Shown here one piece after another: positions 55,572 through 64,000 of a DNA stretch of 64,000 nt (position 1 is its first letter; each line of letters starts with the position of its first letter). The translations under genes and the position numbers were made by a program. Below the pieces are notes generated by a model. That model was not told the DNA's origin, did not search any database, and saw nothing but the letters and a program-made list of their open reading frames with translations. This DNA is from Sphingomonas sp. IC-11 (GTDB taxonomy: Bacteria; Pseudomonadota; Alphaproteobacteria; Sphingomonadales; Sphingomonadaceae): positions 1,574,164 to 1,638,163 of the forward strand of contig NZ_JAJNDU010000001.1 of NCBI RefSeq assembly GCF_021043365.1, written 5' to 3'.

Positions 55572-56033
55572 TCAATCCTCGCGAGAAATCTTCTCGTTGC
55601 GCTCGTGCCGCTCCTGCGCTTCCACCGTCATGGTGGCAATCGGTCGCGCCTCAAGCCGGCCCAGGCTGATCGGCTCGCCCGTAACCTCGCAATAGCCGTA
55701 CTCACCTTCATCGATGCGGCGCAACGCAGCTTCGATCTTCCCGATGAGCTTGCGCTGCCGATCGCGCGTGCGCAATTCGATCGACCAGTCGGTCTCACTC
55801 GATGCGCGATCGTTGAGGTCGGACTCGCGAAGCGAATCGATCTGCAGCTGCGAGAGCGTACCCAGCGATTCTCGCAGAATGGCATCTTTCCACGCCAACA
55901 GCTTGGCTCGGAAATATTCCTGCTGACGCGGGTTCATGAAAGGCTCGTCCGGATGCGGACGATAACCGTCGTCGTTTGCAGCCCCAAGATCTTTAGGACT
56001 TAACTGATCCACGCGATTGTAAGCCGTCGCCAT
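55572..56033 (-). CDS. dksA: RNA polymerase-binding transcription factor DksA
   Basis: A 153-residue DksA. The coiled coil starts FMNPRQQEYFRAKLLAWKDAIL and carries acidic tip residues; the C-terminal region is EYGYCEVTGEPISLGRLEARPIATMTVEAQERHE. Only one of the four zinc-finger cysteines remains, as in other alphaproteobacterial DksA. It binds the RNA polymerase secondary channel with ppGpp. The ATG at 56033 is used; TTG at 56036 is the alternative. Confidence 0.93.
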   Translation of the reverse strand: MATAYNRVDQLSPKDLGAANDDGYRPHPDEPFMNPRQQEYFRAKLLAWKDAILRESLGTLSQLQIDSLRESDLNDRASSETDWSIELRTRDRQRKLIGKIEAALRRIDEGEYGYCEVTGEPISLGRLEARPIATMTVEAQERHERNEKISRED

Positions 56034-56376
56034 CAACCCGTCTCCCCGCCCGCGTCAGGGTGTCGTTGCACCCCGAGGGCCCCGTGGCGCGCCTATAAAC
56101 GCCGACCGGGAAACTCACAAGCATTCGCGAGCGTGGAAAAATGCGTACTCGACGCGGCATTGCCCGGCAGTGAACAGACAGGACCTTTCAACGTGTCCCG
56201 CCATGGTACGTTAACGTAGAAAGCGCGGTCCTACTTGCGTCGCTCGCGTAAAAACCCCCGCCGGGACGGTCATTGCAGTTGAGTTTAAATCTTTGTTCTG
56301 CACGTTGGCCGCAAGCAGATCCTGAATAGAACACAGGACGGCACGTAGCGCCGCCTGGGAATGAGAGAGTGACATC
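56034..56376. other. 343-base intergenic region with no gene recognised
   Basis: No convincing frame is seen on either strand. It holds a perfect 12-base palindrome TACGTTAACGTA (56207-56218) and probably the promoters of dksA (minus) and of the repeat protein (plus). AT-rich TTTAAATCTTTGTT (56284-56297) may mark a promoter. GAGAGAG precedes the ATG at 56377. Confidence 0.5.
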
Positions 56377-57273
56377 ATGTCAGTGCGGATGGCCTTGGCG
56401 AAACTCTGCGCGTGCACCGTAGGGGGTGCAGTGATCGGCGGCGGCGCAGTGCATGTCGCCCAAACGCAAAAGGCGCGCAGCTCCTATACGAAGGTGGCGA
56501 AGGTCGCGCCGCAGAAGCGGATCGTCCGGCGTACGCCCGCCCGGCGCACCGCCGTGCGCCGCGTGGTGGCGGCAGCGCCCGCCGCCTGCGCGCCGACGGT
56601 CGTCACGGTGGCAGCACAGGCAGCCCCCGTCCCAGTGCCATTGCCCGTCGGTCCGGCGATTGCCAGCGGCGGGGGCGATGTTGCACCCGTCGTCAGCGGT
56701 GGCTGGGGACGCGGCGTCGGCGGCGGCGGCTTCTTTGCAGGTGGCTTCTTCGGCGGCTCTGGCGGTGTCAGCGGATCAAGCGGCATCGTGATTTCGTCGA
56801 CGTCCAGCTCCAGCGGCGGCTCGACCTCGACCGGCGGTTCGTCAACTTCGACTGGCGGATCCTCAACTTCGACGGGGGGCTCGTCCACCTCAACCGGAGG
56901 CTCATCAACGTCGACGGGAGGATCCTCCACGTCGACCTCTACCGGTGGCTCCTCGACCTCAACCTCGACCGGCGGCTCGTCGACCTCGAGCTCCACGTCG
57001 ACCGGTGGGTCCTCCACCTCATCTTCCACCTCGACCTCGACCTCGTCGTCGACCTCGAGCTCTTCTTACGGTTCATCGTCCAAGGGGTGGAGTTCGAACG
57101 GTGGCCATTGGTCATCCAACGGGGGTTGGTCGTCCAACGGGGGCCACGGCGGCAACAGCAGCGGCAATCCCTCTCCCGTGCCCGCGCCCCCGATGATGAT
57201 CCTTTTCGGCGTTGCTGCAGCAGGTTTGGCGGTACGTTTACGGTTCGCCCGGAAAGCTTCGGCCAAGGCCTGA
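56377..57273 (+). CDS. Ser/Thr/Gly-repeat surface protein with PEP-CTERM-like tail
   Basis: A 298-residue protein. The first 35 residues include a hydrophobic stretch (CTVGGAVIGGGAVHVA), possibly a signal. Residues about 40-75 are basic; about 100-140 are Gly-rich. Residues about 147-230 are repeats of STSTGGS type, built from near-identical DNA. Near the C-terminus, SNGGHWSSNGG repeats precede VPAPPMMILFGVAAAGLAVRLRFARK, a short motif, one helix and basic end like a PEP-CTERM sorting signal, with VPAP in place of VPEP. It is probably exported and anchored or released. Its exact function is unknown. Confidence 0.75.
   Translation: MSVRMALAKLCACTVGGAVIGGGAVHVAQTQKARSSYTKVAKVAPQKRIVRRTPARRTAVRRVVAAAPAACAPTVVTVAAQAAPVPVPLPVGPAIASGGGDVAPVVSGGWGRGVGGGGFFAGGFFGGSGGVSGSSGIVISSTSSSSGGSTSTGGSSTSTGGSSTSTGGSSTSTGGSSTSTGGSSTSTSTGGSSTSTSTGGSSTSSSTSTGGSSTSSSTSTSTSSSTSSSSYGSSSKGWSSNGGHWSSNGGWSSNGGHGGNSSGNPSPVPAPPMMILFGVAAAGLAVRLRFARKASAKA
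56815..57066 (+). repeat. In-frame coding repeat (GGCGG-TCGTCNACCTCGAC type)
   Basis: Short units of 18-24 bases encoding Ser-Thr-Ser-Thr-Gly-Gly-Ser recur with synonymous changes. Unit spacing varies. It is part of the surface protein and is prone to length change by slippage. Confidence 0.8.
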
Positions 57274-57327
57274 CTGGCCACGAACAATCGGCCGCGCGCC
57301 CTCACCAGGGTGCGCAGCCTTTATGCA

Positions 57328-57837
57328 TCACGCGTTCAGCAGCGCCTGCTCGATGTCGGTGATCGGATGCCCCGTCAGGTCTTTCGACAGCTCGCCGGCA
57401 AGCCGGTCCGTGACTTCCTTGTGGTAGTGCTTGCGCAACTCCCCCAGCGTCTTGGGCGGCGCAACGACGATCAGCTTTTCGTAATCGTTGGATAGCGCCC
57501 GCTTTTTCAGCAGCTCTGCCGCGTCGGCTGCAAAACGATCCTCTTCAAGCTGGTGGAAATCCGTTTCGCCCAATGTGCCGCGCGCCGGCGCAAATTGAGC
57601 CCCGCCGCCTCGCGCGTGCATGGATCCGTTCTGTGCAACCGCCGGCGCTCCCGGTCCGGACTGGGTGGAGGAAGCGGCACCCGCGGCATCGGTTTTCTGA
57701 TCGCGGTCCGCCGGATTGGGGCGCTCTTCCGCATGCTCCACCGTCAGGTTCGGGTACACGTCATCTCCCTCGTTCCGCAGGAACAGCAGCTTGCGGCCGT
57801 CTGCCACTAGAACGACGGAGTTGTGCGGGACTTGCAT
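57328..57837 (-). CDS. Host attachment family protein
   Basis: A 169-residue protein of the host-attachment (AtsE-like) family, related to the eRF1-like fold. It begins MQVPHNSVVLVADGRKLLFLRNEGD, has a low-complexity middle (DAAGAASSTQSGPGAPA), EEDRFAADAAELLKKRALSNDYEKLIVVAPPKTLGELRKHYHKEVTDRLAGELSKDLTGHPITDIEQALL at the end. The strong AAGGAGGT before the ATG at 57837 fixes the start; the longer frame to 58332 is a shadow of serS. Its function is uncertain despite the family name. Confidence 0.88.
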   Translation of the reverse strand: MQVPHNSVVLVADGRKLLFLRNEGDDVYPNLTVEHAEERPNPADRDQKTDAAGAASSTQSGPGAPAVAQNGSMHARGGGAQFAPARGTLGETDFHQLEEDRFAADAAELLKKRALSNDYEKLIVVAPPKTLGELRKHYHKEVTDRLAGELSKDLTGHPITDIEQALLNA

Positions 57838-57967
57838 GATCGTACCTCCTTGCATGCCGTGTTGCCCAACCAACGCCTTGACGCGCATGCGGGTTGCCTT
57901 TTGCTCCTCTACTCGACGCCGCTGCACGGCTTGCCTGAACCCCGCACCCTCGGCATAGCCCCGCGCC

Positions 57968-59257
57968 ATGCTCGACATTCGCCTGATCCGTGATGATCCC
58001 GCCGCCTTCGACGCCGCCATGGCGCGCCGTGGCAAGCCGGCGGACGCTGCCACCATCCTCGATCTGGATCGCCGCCGCCGCGAGGTGGTGACGGAGCTGC
58101 AGGTCGGCCAAGCCCGCCGCAACGAGGCGTCGAAGGCGATCGGCGCGGCCAAGGCGAAGAAGGACGAGGACACCGCCGCCGCGCTGATGGCGGAAGTCGC
58201 CATGCTCAAGCAGCGGCTGCCCGAGCTGGAGGCGGAGGAAGCGCGGCTCGGCGGAGAGCTCGACAGCCTCCTCGCCGGTCTTCCCAACCTGCCGCTCGCC
58301 GACGTGCCCGATGGCGCGGACGAGAACGACAATCAGCTGATCCACGAACGCGGTCAGCGCCCGGCGTTCGATTTCGCGATCAGCGAGCATGACGCGATCG
58401 GCCCTGCCCTTGGCCTCGATTTCGAGACCGGTGCCTTGCTGTCAGGTGCGCGCTTTACGCTGGTGCACGGCCATGTCGCGAAGCTCGCCCGCGCGCTCGG
58501 CCAGTTCGGCCTCGACGTGCTGACGCACGACTATGGCTATGAGGAAGTGATCCCGCCGCTCCTCGTGCGGGACGAGGCGATGTTCGGCACCGGCCAGCTG
58601 CCCAAATTCGCCGAGGATCTGTTCCGCACCACCGACGGTCGCTGGCTGATCCCGACCAGCGAGGTCAGCCTCACCAATATCGTGCGCGAGAAGATCCTCG
58701 CCGCGACCGATCTGCCGCTGCGCTTCACTGCCCTCACCCCCTGCTTCCGCTCGGAGGCTGGCGCGGCCGGGCGCGATACGCGCGGCTTCATCCGCCAGCA
58801 TCAGTTCGACAAGGCGGAGATGGTCTCGATCGTCGAACCCGATCAGTCGGAGGTGGAGCATGAGCGGATGACCGCCGCGGCGGAGGACGTGCTGAGCCGG
58901 CTGGAGCTGCCGTTCCGCCGCATGAAGCTGTGCACCGGCGACATGGGCTTCTCCGCTGCCCGCACCTATGACATCGAAGTGTGGCTACCGGGCCAGGATC
59001 GCTACCGCGAGATCTCGTCCTGCTCCACCTGCACCGATTTCCAGGCGCGGCGCATGAACGCGCGCTTCCGCCCCGAAGGCGAAAAGGCGACCCGCTTCGT
59101 CCACACGCTGAACGGCTCCGGCCTGGTGATCGGCCGGACGATCGTGGCGATCCTGGAAAATTACCAGCAGGCCGATGGGTCGGTCGCGGTGCCTTCGGTG
59201 CTGCAGCCGTATCTCGGCGGCTTGAACCGACTGGAGCCGCGGCCCGTCCAGGGTTAA
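57968..59257 (+). CDS. serS: Seryl-tRNA synthetase
   Basis: A class II synthetase of 429 residues. The N-terminal coiled-coil arm ([39 protein letters not shown]) binds tRNA. The catalytic core shows motif 2 ([26 protein letters not shown]), the [41 protein letters not shown] region and motif 3 ([25 protein letters not shown]). Start and length are normal. It is 10 bases before the LysM lipoprotein gene. Confidence 0.97.
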   Translation: MLDIRLIRDDPAAFDAAMARRGKPADAATILDLDRRRREVVTELQVGQARRNEASKAIGAAKAKKDEDTAAALMAEVAMLKQRLPELEAEEARLGGELDSLLAGLPNLPLADVPDGADENDNQLIHERGQRPAFDFAISEHDAIGPALGLDFETGALLSGARFTLVHGHVAKLARALGQFGLDVLTHDYGYEEVIPPLLVRDEAMFGTGQLPKFAEDLFRTTDGRWLIPTSEVSLTNIVREKILAATDLPLRFTALTPCFRSEAGAAGRDTRGFIRQHQFDKAEMVSIVEPDQSEVEHERMTAAAEDVLSRLELPFRRMKLCTGDMGFSAARTYDIEVWLPGQDRYREISSCSTCTDFQARRMNARFRPEGEKATRFVHTLNGSGLVIGRTIVAILENYQQADGSVAVPSVLQPYLGGLNRLEPRPVQG

Positions 59258-59267
59258 TGCAGCGGTA

Positions 59268-60335
59268 ATGACGAACCGTATCCCGCTTGCGCTGCCGCTC
59301 GCGATCGCGTTGGCGGGATGCATTCCCTCGGTCGACCGCCCGGCGCGGCCCACTCCGCCGCGTCCCGATACGGGCGGCAGTTATCCGCCGCCCCGTCCCG
59401 GGCCGCGGCCGCAGGAGCAGGTGGATCAGCTTCCCGCCCCGCCGCCCGCGTGGGAGCAGCGCGGAGTGGCGGACGATGCGCGCCAGGTTCCGGATCAAAC
59501 CTATGTCGTGCGTTCCGGCGACTCGCTGCGCGCCATCGCGGAGCGGACCGGCGCCGGCTCCGAAGCGATAGCGCGCGCCAACGGCCTGTCCGCCCCGTTC
59601 GTCATCTACGCCGGCCAGCGGCTGCGCATCCCCGGCGGCCGCTATCACCTCGTGCGTTCCGGCCAGACCGGCATCGCGATCGCCCGAGCCTATGGCGTCG
59701 AATGGTCGCACATCGTCGCCGCTAACGCCCTCAGCGAGCCCTACATCCTGCGCACCGGCCAGCGTATCCTGATCCCGGGCGACGCGCGCCCGCGCAGCGC
59801 CGCCGAACGCGCCGCGGCCTTCCGCCTCGACATCGACGACATCATCACCGGCGGCGAACCGGCGATCGCCGAGAACCAGGCGCCGGCGAAGGCCGTGGCG
59901 ACGCCGCGCCGCGTCCTTCCTGCGACGGCGGCGGTCGCTCCGCCTACCAGCAGCCCTGGCCGGTTCATGTGGCCGGTCGACGGCCGCATCGTCGGCCGCT
60001 TCGGCGCCGGCGCCAGCGGCCAGCGCAACAACGGCATCAAGATCGCGGTGCCGACCGAAACGCCGGTACGTGCCGCGGCGGATGGTACCGTCGCCTATGT
60101 CGGCGACGGCATCGCGGCGCTGGGCGGCCTCATCATCGTTCGCCATGGCGAGAACTGGACCAGCGTTTACGGCCACGCCTCCAAGCTGCTCGTCCAGCGC
60201 GGCCAGGCGGTGAAGAAGGGCCAGACGATCGCGCTGTCCGGCGACACAGGCTTCGCCGATCAGCCTGAGCTTCACTTCGAATTGCGCAAGGGCCGCAACC
60301 CGGTCGATCCGACGAGCCAGCTACCCAAGCGGTAG
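59268..60335 (+). CDS. LysM/M23-domain lipoprotein (NlpD-like)
   Basis: A 355-residue envelope lipoprotein: signal peptide with lipobox LAGC, a Pro-rich linker, two LysM repeats ([59 protein letters not shown]) and a C-terminal M23 domain. The M23 metal ligands are degenerate: the first HxxxD is NNGIKIA, and the final HxH region is PELHFEL. Such proteins usually activate amidases rather than cut themselves. It follows serS closely, as nlpD-like genes do near housekeeping genes in sphingomonads. Confidence 0.9.
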   Translation: MTNRIPLALPLAIALAGCIPSVDRPARPTPPRPDTGGSYPPPRPGPRPQEQVDQLPAPPPAWEQRGVADDARQVPDQTYVVRSGDSLRAIAERTGAGSEAIARANGLSAPFVIYAGQRLRIPGGRYHLVRSGQTGIAIARAYGVEWSHIVAANALSEPYILRTGQRILIPGDARPRSAAERAAAFRLDIDDIITGGEPAIAENQAPAKAVATPRRVLPATAAVAPPTSSPGRFMWPVDGRIVGRFGAGASGQRNNGIKIAVPTETPVRAAADGTVAYVGDGIAALGGLIIVRHGENWTSVYGHASKLLVQRGQAVKKGQTIALSGDTGFADQPELHFELRKGRNPVDPTSQLPKR

Positions 60336-60391
60336 CCACGACGCCCCGCCCGCTTGCGGGAGCGGCCGGGGAAAGGCATGTGCGGCGCGTT

Positions 60392-61618
60392 ATGACCGAA
60401 GCAAAGTCCGATCTCCTCCGCGTCCTCACCGATCGCGGCTACATCCACCAGATGACCGACGCGGCCGCGCTCGATGCGCTCGCGACGAAGCAGGTGGTGC
60501 CGGGCTATATCGGCTTTGATCCGACCGCGCCGTCGCTCCACGTCGGCAGCCTCGTCCAGATCATGCTGCTGCGCCGCCTGCAGCAGACCGGGCACAAGCC
60601 GATCGTCCTGATGGGCGGCGGCACCGGCAAGATCGGCGATCCGTCGTTCAAGGAAGAATCGCGCCAGCTGCTGACGGAGGATCGCATCGGCGCCAACGTC
60701 GCCTCGATCCGCCGCATCTTCGAACGGTTCCTCACGTTCGGTGACGGGCCGACTGACGCCGTGATGGTCGACAATGCCGACTGGCTCGACAAGCTCGAAT
60801 ACATCCCCTTCCTGCGCGAGGTCGGGCAGCATTTCTCGGTCAACCGGATGCTGTCGTTCGATTCGGTGAAGCTGCGCCTCGATCGCGAGCAATCGCTCAG
60901 CTTCCTCGAATTCAACTACATGATCCTGCAGGCCTATGACTTCCGCGAGCTGTCGCTGCGTCACGGCGTGCGGCTGCAGATGGGCGGCAGCGATCAATGG
61001 GGCAATATCGTCAACGGCATCGAACTCGCGCGCCGCATGGACAGCACCGAGGTGTTCGGCGTCACCACGCCGCTCCTCACGACGGCCGACGGGCAGAAGA
61101 TGGGCAAGACCGTTTCAGGCGCCGTGTGGCTGCACGAGGATCAGCTGCCGCACTTTGATTACTGGCAGTTCTGGCGCAACACCGACGATCGCGACGTTGG
61201 CCGCTTCCTTCGCCTGTTCACCGATCTGCCGGAGGAGGAGATCGCCCGCCTCGAGAAGCTGGAAGGCGCGGAGATCAACGAGGCAAAGAAGATCCTCGCC
61301 AACGAGGCGACCGCCATGTGCCGCGGCCGCGAGGCAGCGGAGCAGGCCGCCGAAACCGCGCGCAAGACCTTCGAGGAAGGCGCCAGCGGCGACGCGCTCC
61401 CCAGCTTCGCGGCGAGCGGAGAGGTGCCGCTGGTCGACGTTCTCGTCGGCCTCGGCTTCTGCGCCTCCAAGGGCGAGGCGCGCCGCCTGATCAAGCAGGG
61501 CGGCGCACGCGTCGCCGGCGAGAAGGTGTCCGACGAAGCCGCCACCGTCACCGCCGGCGGCGAGCCGGTCCGCATCTCCGCCGGCAAGAAGCACCACGGC
61601 CTGCTGGTCGCGGGGTAA
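60392..61618 (+). CDS. tyrS: Tyrosyl-tRNA synthetase
   Basis: A class I synthetase of 408 residues: [18 protein letters not shown] holds the HIGH-like [31 protein letters not shown], and the KMSKS-like [12 protein letters not shown]. The C-terminal S4 domain is present ([26 protein letters not shown]). The ATG at 60392 is preferred to a GTG at 60380. It is 56 bases after the lipoprotein gene. Confidence 0.97.
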   Translation: MTEAKSDLLRVLTDRGYIHQMTDAAALDALATKQVVPGYIGFDPTAPSLHVGSLVQIMLLRRLQQTGHKPIVLMGGGTGKIGDPSFKEESRQLLTEDRIGANVASIRRIFERFLTFGDGPTDAVMVDNADWLDKLEYIPFLREVGQHFSVNRMLSFDSVKLRLDREQSLSFLEFNYMILQAYDFRELSLRHGVRLQMGGSDQWGNIVNGIELARRMDSTEVFGVTTPLLTTADGQKMGKTVSGAVWLHEDQLPHFDYWQFWRNTDDRDVGRFLRLFTDLPEEEIARLEKLEGAEINEAKKILANEATAMCRGREAAEQAAETARKTFEEGASGDALPSFAASGEVPLVDVLVGLGFCASKGEARRLIKQGGARVAGEKVSDEAATVTAGGEPVRISAGKKHHGLLVAG

Positions 61619-61701
61619 TCGCCGTCCTCGGCAGCGATCCGGCGCCTCTAGGCGGGCGCGGGAAGGCGGATGGTGGGTGGCGCCTCGCGCACCGAAGGAT
61701 A

Positions 61702-62328
61702 CTATCGGGTGATCTGGTTGATCACCCCTGCCTGTTGTGGCGTGCGGCGGCCGAACCAACTGCTGATCCAACGGCGTCCCGGCGTCTCGATTTCCATGGT
61801 CTGCTCGGCCCCGCCCGCGACGATGTTGGGGTTCCGTTGGAACGTTGGAGAGGCATAGAGGCAGGGATCGGCCAATAGCTGATCGAGTGCGCGGCCCTCT
61901 TCCGAAGAAAGGCTTCGTTCGAGCGTCATACGACTGGGCTCGATGTCCGCCAGCATGGATGTGGCTTCACTAAAGCCGCTCGTGTGCCACTTCCCTTGCC
62001 AATCACGCACGGCAACGACGCGGGACGAGACCATGCTGTGGTATGCCCCCGATGACCAGAACAGGATCCGGCTGCCCCCTTCGGGTAGCGGTACCTTCAT
62101 TCTCTCACGAAAGGTGCGATGATCTGGCAGGCGACTGACGCGGGGTGACCAGGATACATCGACAGCCGCCGCCAATTCAGAAGCGCCGGGACAATTCGCA
62201 TAAGCACGTTCGGCTGCTGCAGGGTCGAGCGCGCCGGCCTGCGCTGCGCCACGGAGAGGGCGGCCGTTCTCCCCAGCGAAACAGCCGCCCAGCATCATCG
62301 CGGCAAACGGGACAAGTCGCGAAAACAT
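61702..62328 (-). CDS. Hypothetical lipoprotein
   Basis: A 208-residue protein with signal MFSRLVPFAAMMLGGC (lipobox LGGC, Cys16). The mature part has VSWSPRVSRLPDHRTF, FWSSGAYHSMVSSRVVAVRDWQGKWHTSGFSE and a C-terminal LDQLLADPCLYASPTFQ. No family recognised. Codon use is less G/C-ending than that of tyrS next to it. It is convergent with tyrS. Confidence 0.8.
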   Translation of the reverse strand: MFSRLVPFAAMMLGGCFAGENGRPLRGAAQAGALDPAAAERAYANCPGASELAAAVDVSWSPRVSRLPDHRTFRERMKVPLPEGGSRILFWSSGAYHSMVSSRVVAVRDWQGKWHTSGFSEATSMLADIEPSRMTLERSLSSEEGRALDQLLADPCLYASPTFQRNPNIVAGGAEQTMEIETPGRRWISSWFGRRTPQQAGVINQITR

Positions 62329-62372
62329 GGCGTTTTTTAGCAGGCGATGTAATTACCTGCGACGGCGCGCTG

Positions 62373-62810
62373 TTACCGCCGGACCAGGAACACTCCCGCC
62401 ACCACCAACGCCAGACCCGCCAGCCGCGTCAGCGTCACCGGTTCCTGCTTCAATCCAAGCAGCCCGAAATGATCCAGCGCCACTGCCATCGTCAGTTGCG
62501 CTGCCAGCGTAACGGTCAGCGTCACCGCCAGCCCGAGCCGCGGCGTGGCATAGGCCACCGCCGCCACGAACACGACGCCGTACAGCCCGCCGATCCACGC
62601 CCAGGGCGGCGCCTGTCGCACGGCAGCGAGCGGTGTCCGGTCGAACAATGCCCAGATCGCAAGCAATAGCGTCAGCCCGCCCGTGAAGGAGATCAGCGAC
62701 GCGAACCACACCGATCCCGTGGCGCGCGCCAGCATCGCATTGCTCGGCGATTGCACCGCCACGCACAGGCCGGCGGCGATGGCGAACAGGAACGGCAGCA
62801 GCACCGGCAT
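62373..62810 (-). CDS. DMT-type transporter, YdcZ/DUF606 family
   Basis: A 145-residue protein with about five hydrophobic helices: LLPFLFAIAAGLCVAVQSPSNAMLA, FASLISFTGGLTLLLAIWAL, WAWIGGLYGVVFVAAVAYATPRLGLAVTLTVTLAAQLTMAVALDHFG, LAGLALVVAGVFLV. This is the EIIC/YdcZ family of small drug/metabolite exporters. It is 12 bases downstream of recG on the same strand. Confidence 0.88.
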   Translation of the reverse strand: MPVLLPFLFAIAAGLCVAVQSPSNAMLARATGSVWFASLISFTGGLTLLLAIWALFDRTPLAAVRQAPPWAWIGGLYGVVFVAAVAYATPRLGLAVTLTVTLAAQLTMAVALDHFGLLGLKQEPVTLTRLAGLALVVAGVFLVRR

Positions 62811-62822
62811 GTCGCGGCGTTA

Positions 62823-64000
62823 TCAGCCGGACCGCAGCAGCGCCACGCCCGCGTCTCGTTCGAACAGATACAGCGCCACCCGCGCCGCCTGCCCGCGCGC
62901 GCCGGAGAGCCCGCCGTCACGATCGATCAGCAGCCGCGCGTCATCATAGGCGATCGGCAGCAGCTCATTGAGCAGCTCGGGCGTCGCAAGCCGGAACGCC
63001 GCCTCGCCCGATTGCCGCGTGCCGAGCAACTCGCCGCCGCCGCGCAGCCGCAGATCCTCCTCCGCGATCATGAAGCCGTCATTCGTTTCGCGCATCAGCG
63101 CCAGCCGCGCGCGCGACGTCTCGCTCAGCGCATTGCCGCGCAGCAGCAGGCAGCGCGATTGCCCGCCGCCGCGCCCCACCCGCCCGCGCAGCTGGTGGAG
63201 CTGCGCCAAGCCGAAGCGATCGGCATGTTCGATCACGATCAGCGTCGCATTGGGCACGTTCACGCCCACCTCGATCACCGTGGTCGCCACCAGCACGCCA
63301 AGCTCGCCGCCGGCGAACCGCGCCATCACTGCGTCCTTTTCCGCCGGCCGCATCTTGCCATGCACCAGCCCGACGCGATCGCCGAAGCGCCCCGCCAGCG
63401 ACGCCGCGCGCGCTTCTGCGGCGGCAAGGTCGCTCTTCTCGCTTTCCTCCACCAGCGGGCAGACCCAATAGGCCTGCTTGCCCTCCGCCAGATGCCGACC
63501 GAGCGCATTGACCACCTCGTCCAGCCGCTCCTCGCTGATGACGCGGGTCTCCACCGGCTCGCGCCCGGGTGGCATCTCGTCCAGACGGCTCTGGTCCATC
63601 TCGCCATGCTGCGCGAGCACGAGCGTGCGCGGGATCGGCGTCGCGGTCATCGCCAAGAGGTGCGGCGTCGTCTTGCCCTTGGCGGACAGCGCCAGCCGCT
63701 CGGCCACGCCGAAGCGGTGCTGCTCGTCCACCACCACCAGCCCCAGGTCGCGGTAGTTCACCGCATCCTGGAAGATCGCGTGCGTGCCGATCAATATGTC
63801 GATCGACCCGTCCGCCAGCCCCATCAGCACGCCCTCGCGCGCGCGGCCCTTGTCGCGCCCCGTCAGCACCGCGATGTTCACCGGCAGCCCGGCGAGCGTC
63901 TCGCGCAGCGTGTCGTAATGCTGCCGCGCCAGGATCTCGGTCGGTGCCAGCAGCGCACCTTGCGCCCCCGCCTCCACCGCGATCAGCAGCGCAAGCGCGG
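62823..64000 (-). CDS. recG: ATP-dependent DNA helicase RecG, C-terminal part (truncated by window edge)
   Basis: The last 392 or so codons of RecG, which remodels stalled forks. Visible motifs: LLAPTEILARQHYDTL (Ia), IGTHAIFQDAVNYRDLGLVVVDEQHRFGV with Walker B DEQH, LLAMTATPIPRTL (III), VLVATTVIEVGVNVPNA (V), HADRFGLAQLHQLRGRVGRGG (VI) and the RecG-specific EEDLRLRGGGELLGTRQSGEAAF. The N-terminal wedge domain and Walker A lie beyond position 64000. Confidence 0.95.
   Translation of the reverse strand, partial: ALALLIAVEAGAQGALLAPTEILARQHYDTLRETLAGLPVNIAVLTGRDKGRAREGVLMGLADGSIDILIGTHAIFQDAVNYRDLGLVVVDEQHRFGVAERLALSAKGKTTPHLLAMTATPIPRTLVLAQHGEMDQSRLDEMPPGREPVETRVISEERLDEVVNALGRHLAEGKQAYWVCPLVEESEKSDLAAAEARAASLAGRFGDRVGLVHGKMRPAEKDAVMARFAGGELGVLVATTVIEVGVNVPNATLIVIEHADRFGLAQLHQLRGRVGRGGGQSRCLLLRGNALSETSRARLALMRETNDGFMIAEEDLRLRGGGELLGTRQSGEAAFRLATPELLNELLPIAYDDARLLIDRDGGLSGARGQAARVALYLFERDAGVALLRSG

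Noticed and set aside
56815..57066. Regular short repeats resembling a CRISPR array
   Set aside because: Units are 18-24 bases without unique spacers, stay in frame and encode STSTGGS; no cas genes are near.
57838..58332. Longer N-terminus for the host-attachment protein
   Set aside because: The added region is antisense to serS, is Ser/Arg-rich, and the ATG at 57837 has a perfect ribosome site.
58788..60275. 495-codon open frame on the minus strand
   Set aside because: It is antisense to serS and the NlpD-like gene; low-complexity Arg/Ala/Gly composition.

Overview
The window reads as a high-GC alphaproteobacterial chromosome, most likely a sphingomonad (Sphingomonadales). This rests on overall gene content, strongly G/C-ending codons, dispersed palindromic intergenic elements of the type common in that order, a fused acyl-CoA carboxylase, a PEP-CTERM-like sorting tail and the bphP/bphO pair. 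No 16S rRNA gene is present, so the assignment is inference. The window is gene-dense, with no IS element, prophage or CRISPR array seen. Two genes are cut by the edges: parC at the left and recG at the right.

Layout. 1-5,400: parC start, a secreted alpha/beta hydrolase, purC-purS-purQ, a queuosine-precursor transporter and tRNA-Arg(UCU). 5,401-30,545: a large ABC-transporter-dependent (group 2-like) capsule locus. It holds a 1,424-residue multi-domain glycosyltransferase, four further glycosyltransferases, two methyltransferase-like genes, kpsS, kpsC, kpsE, kpsM, kpsT, a BexD/KpsD-like lipoprotein, and Kdo synthesis genes (kpsF, kdsA, kdsB). Between kdsB and kdsA lies a histidine-phosphatase gene that may stand in for the missing kdsC. 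Next to kdsA is a compact module not seen in textbook capsule loci: a 97-residue membrane protein with a phospholipase-A2-like Cys-x2-His-Asp-x3-Tyr-Gly motif, a membrane alpha/beta-hydrolase-like protein and a cytochrome P450. Group 2 capsules are anchored on lyso-phosphatidylglycerol, so I propose this module makes or modifies the lipid anchor.

30,606-38,344: a GGDEF-EAL protein with a degenerate receiver, a ROK kinase, and a MarR regulator divergent from hppD-hmgA (tyrosine to homogentisate catabolism) with two clear operator palindromes, then a Rieske protein, a hydrolase and a DsbA-like protein. 38,379-52,120: acyl-CoA and amino-acid catabolism. This includes a GST, a fused acyl-CoA carboxylase, an MFS carrier, an orphan 2Fe-2S subunit, an alpha-methylacyl-CoA racemase-like protein, gcdG-gcdH for glutarate, an LvaA/LvaB/LvaC-like set for hydroxyacyl-CoA and a nitronate-monooxygenase-like flavoprotein.

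52,201-57,837: signalling and surface genes. These are a bacteriophytochrome kinase with its heme oxygenase, tRNA-Leu(CAA), a PilZ protein, DksA, a Ser/Thr/Gly repeat protein with a sorting tail and a host-attachment-family protein. 57,968-64,000: serS, an NlpD-like lipoprotein, tyrS, a lipoprotein, a DMT-type exporter and recG.
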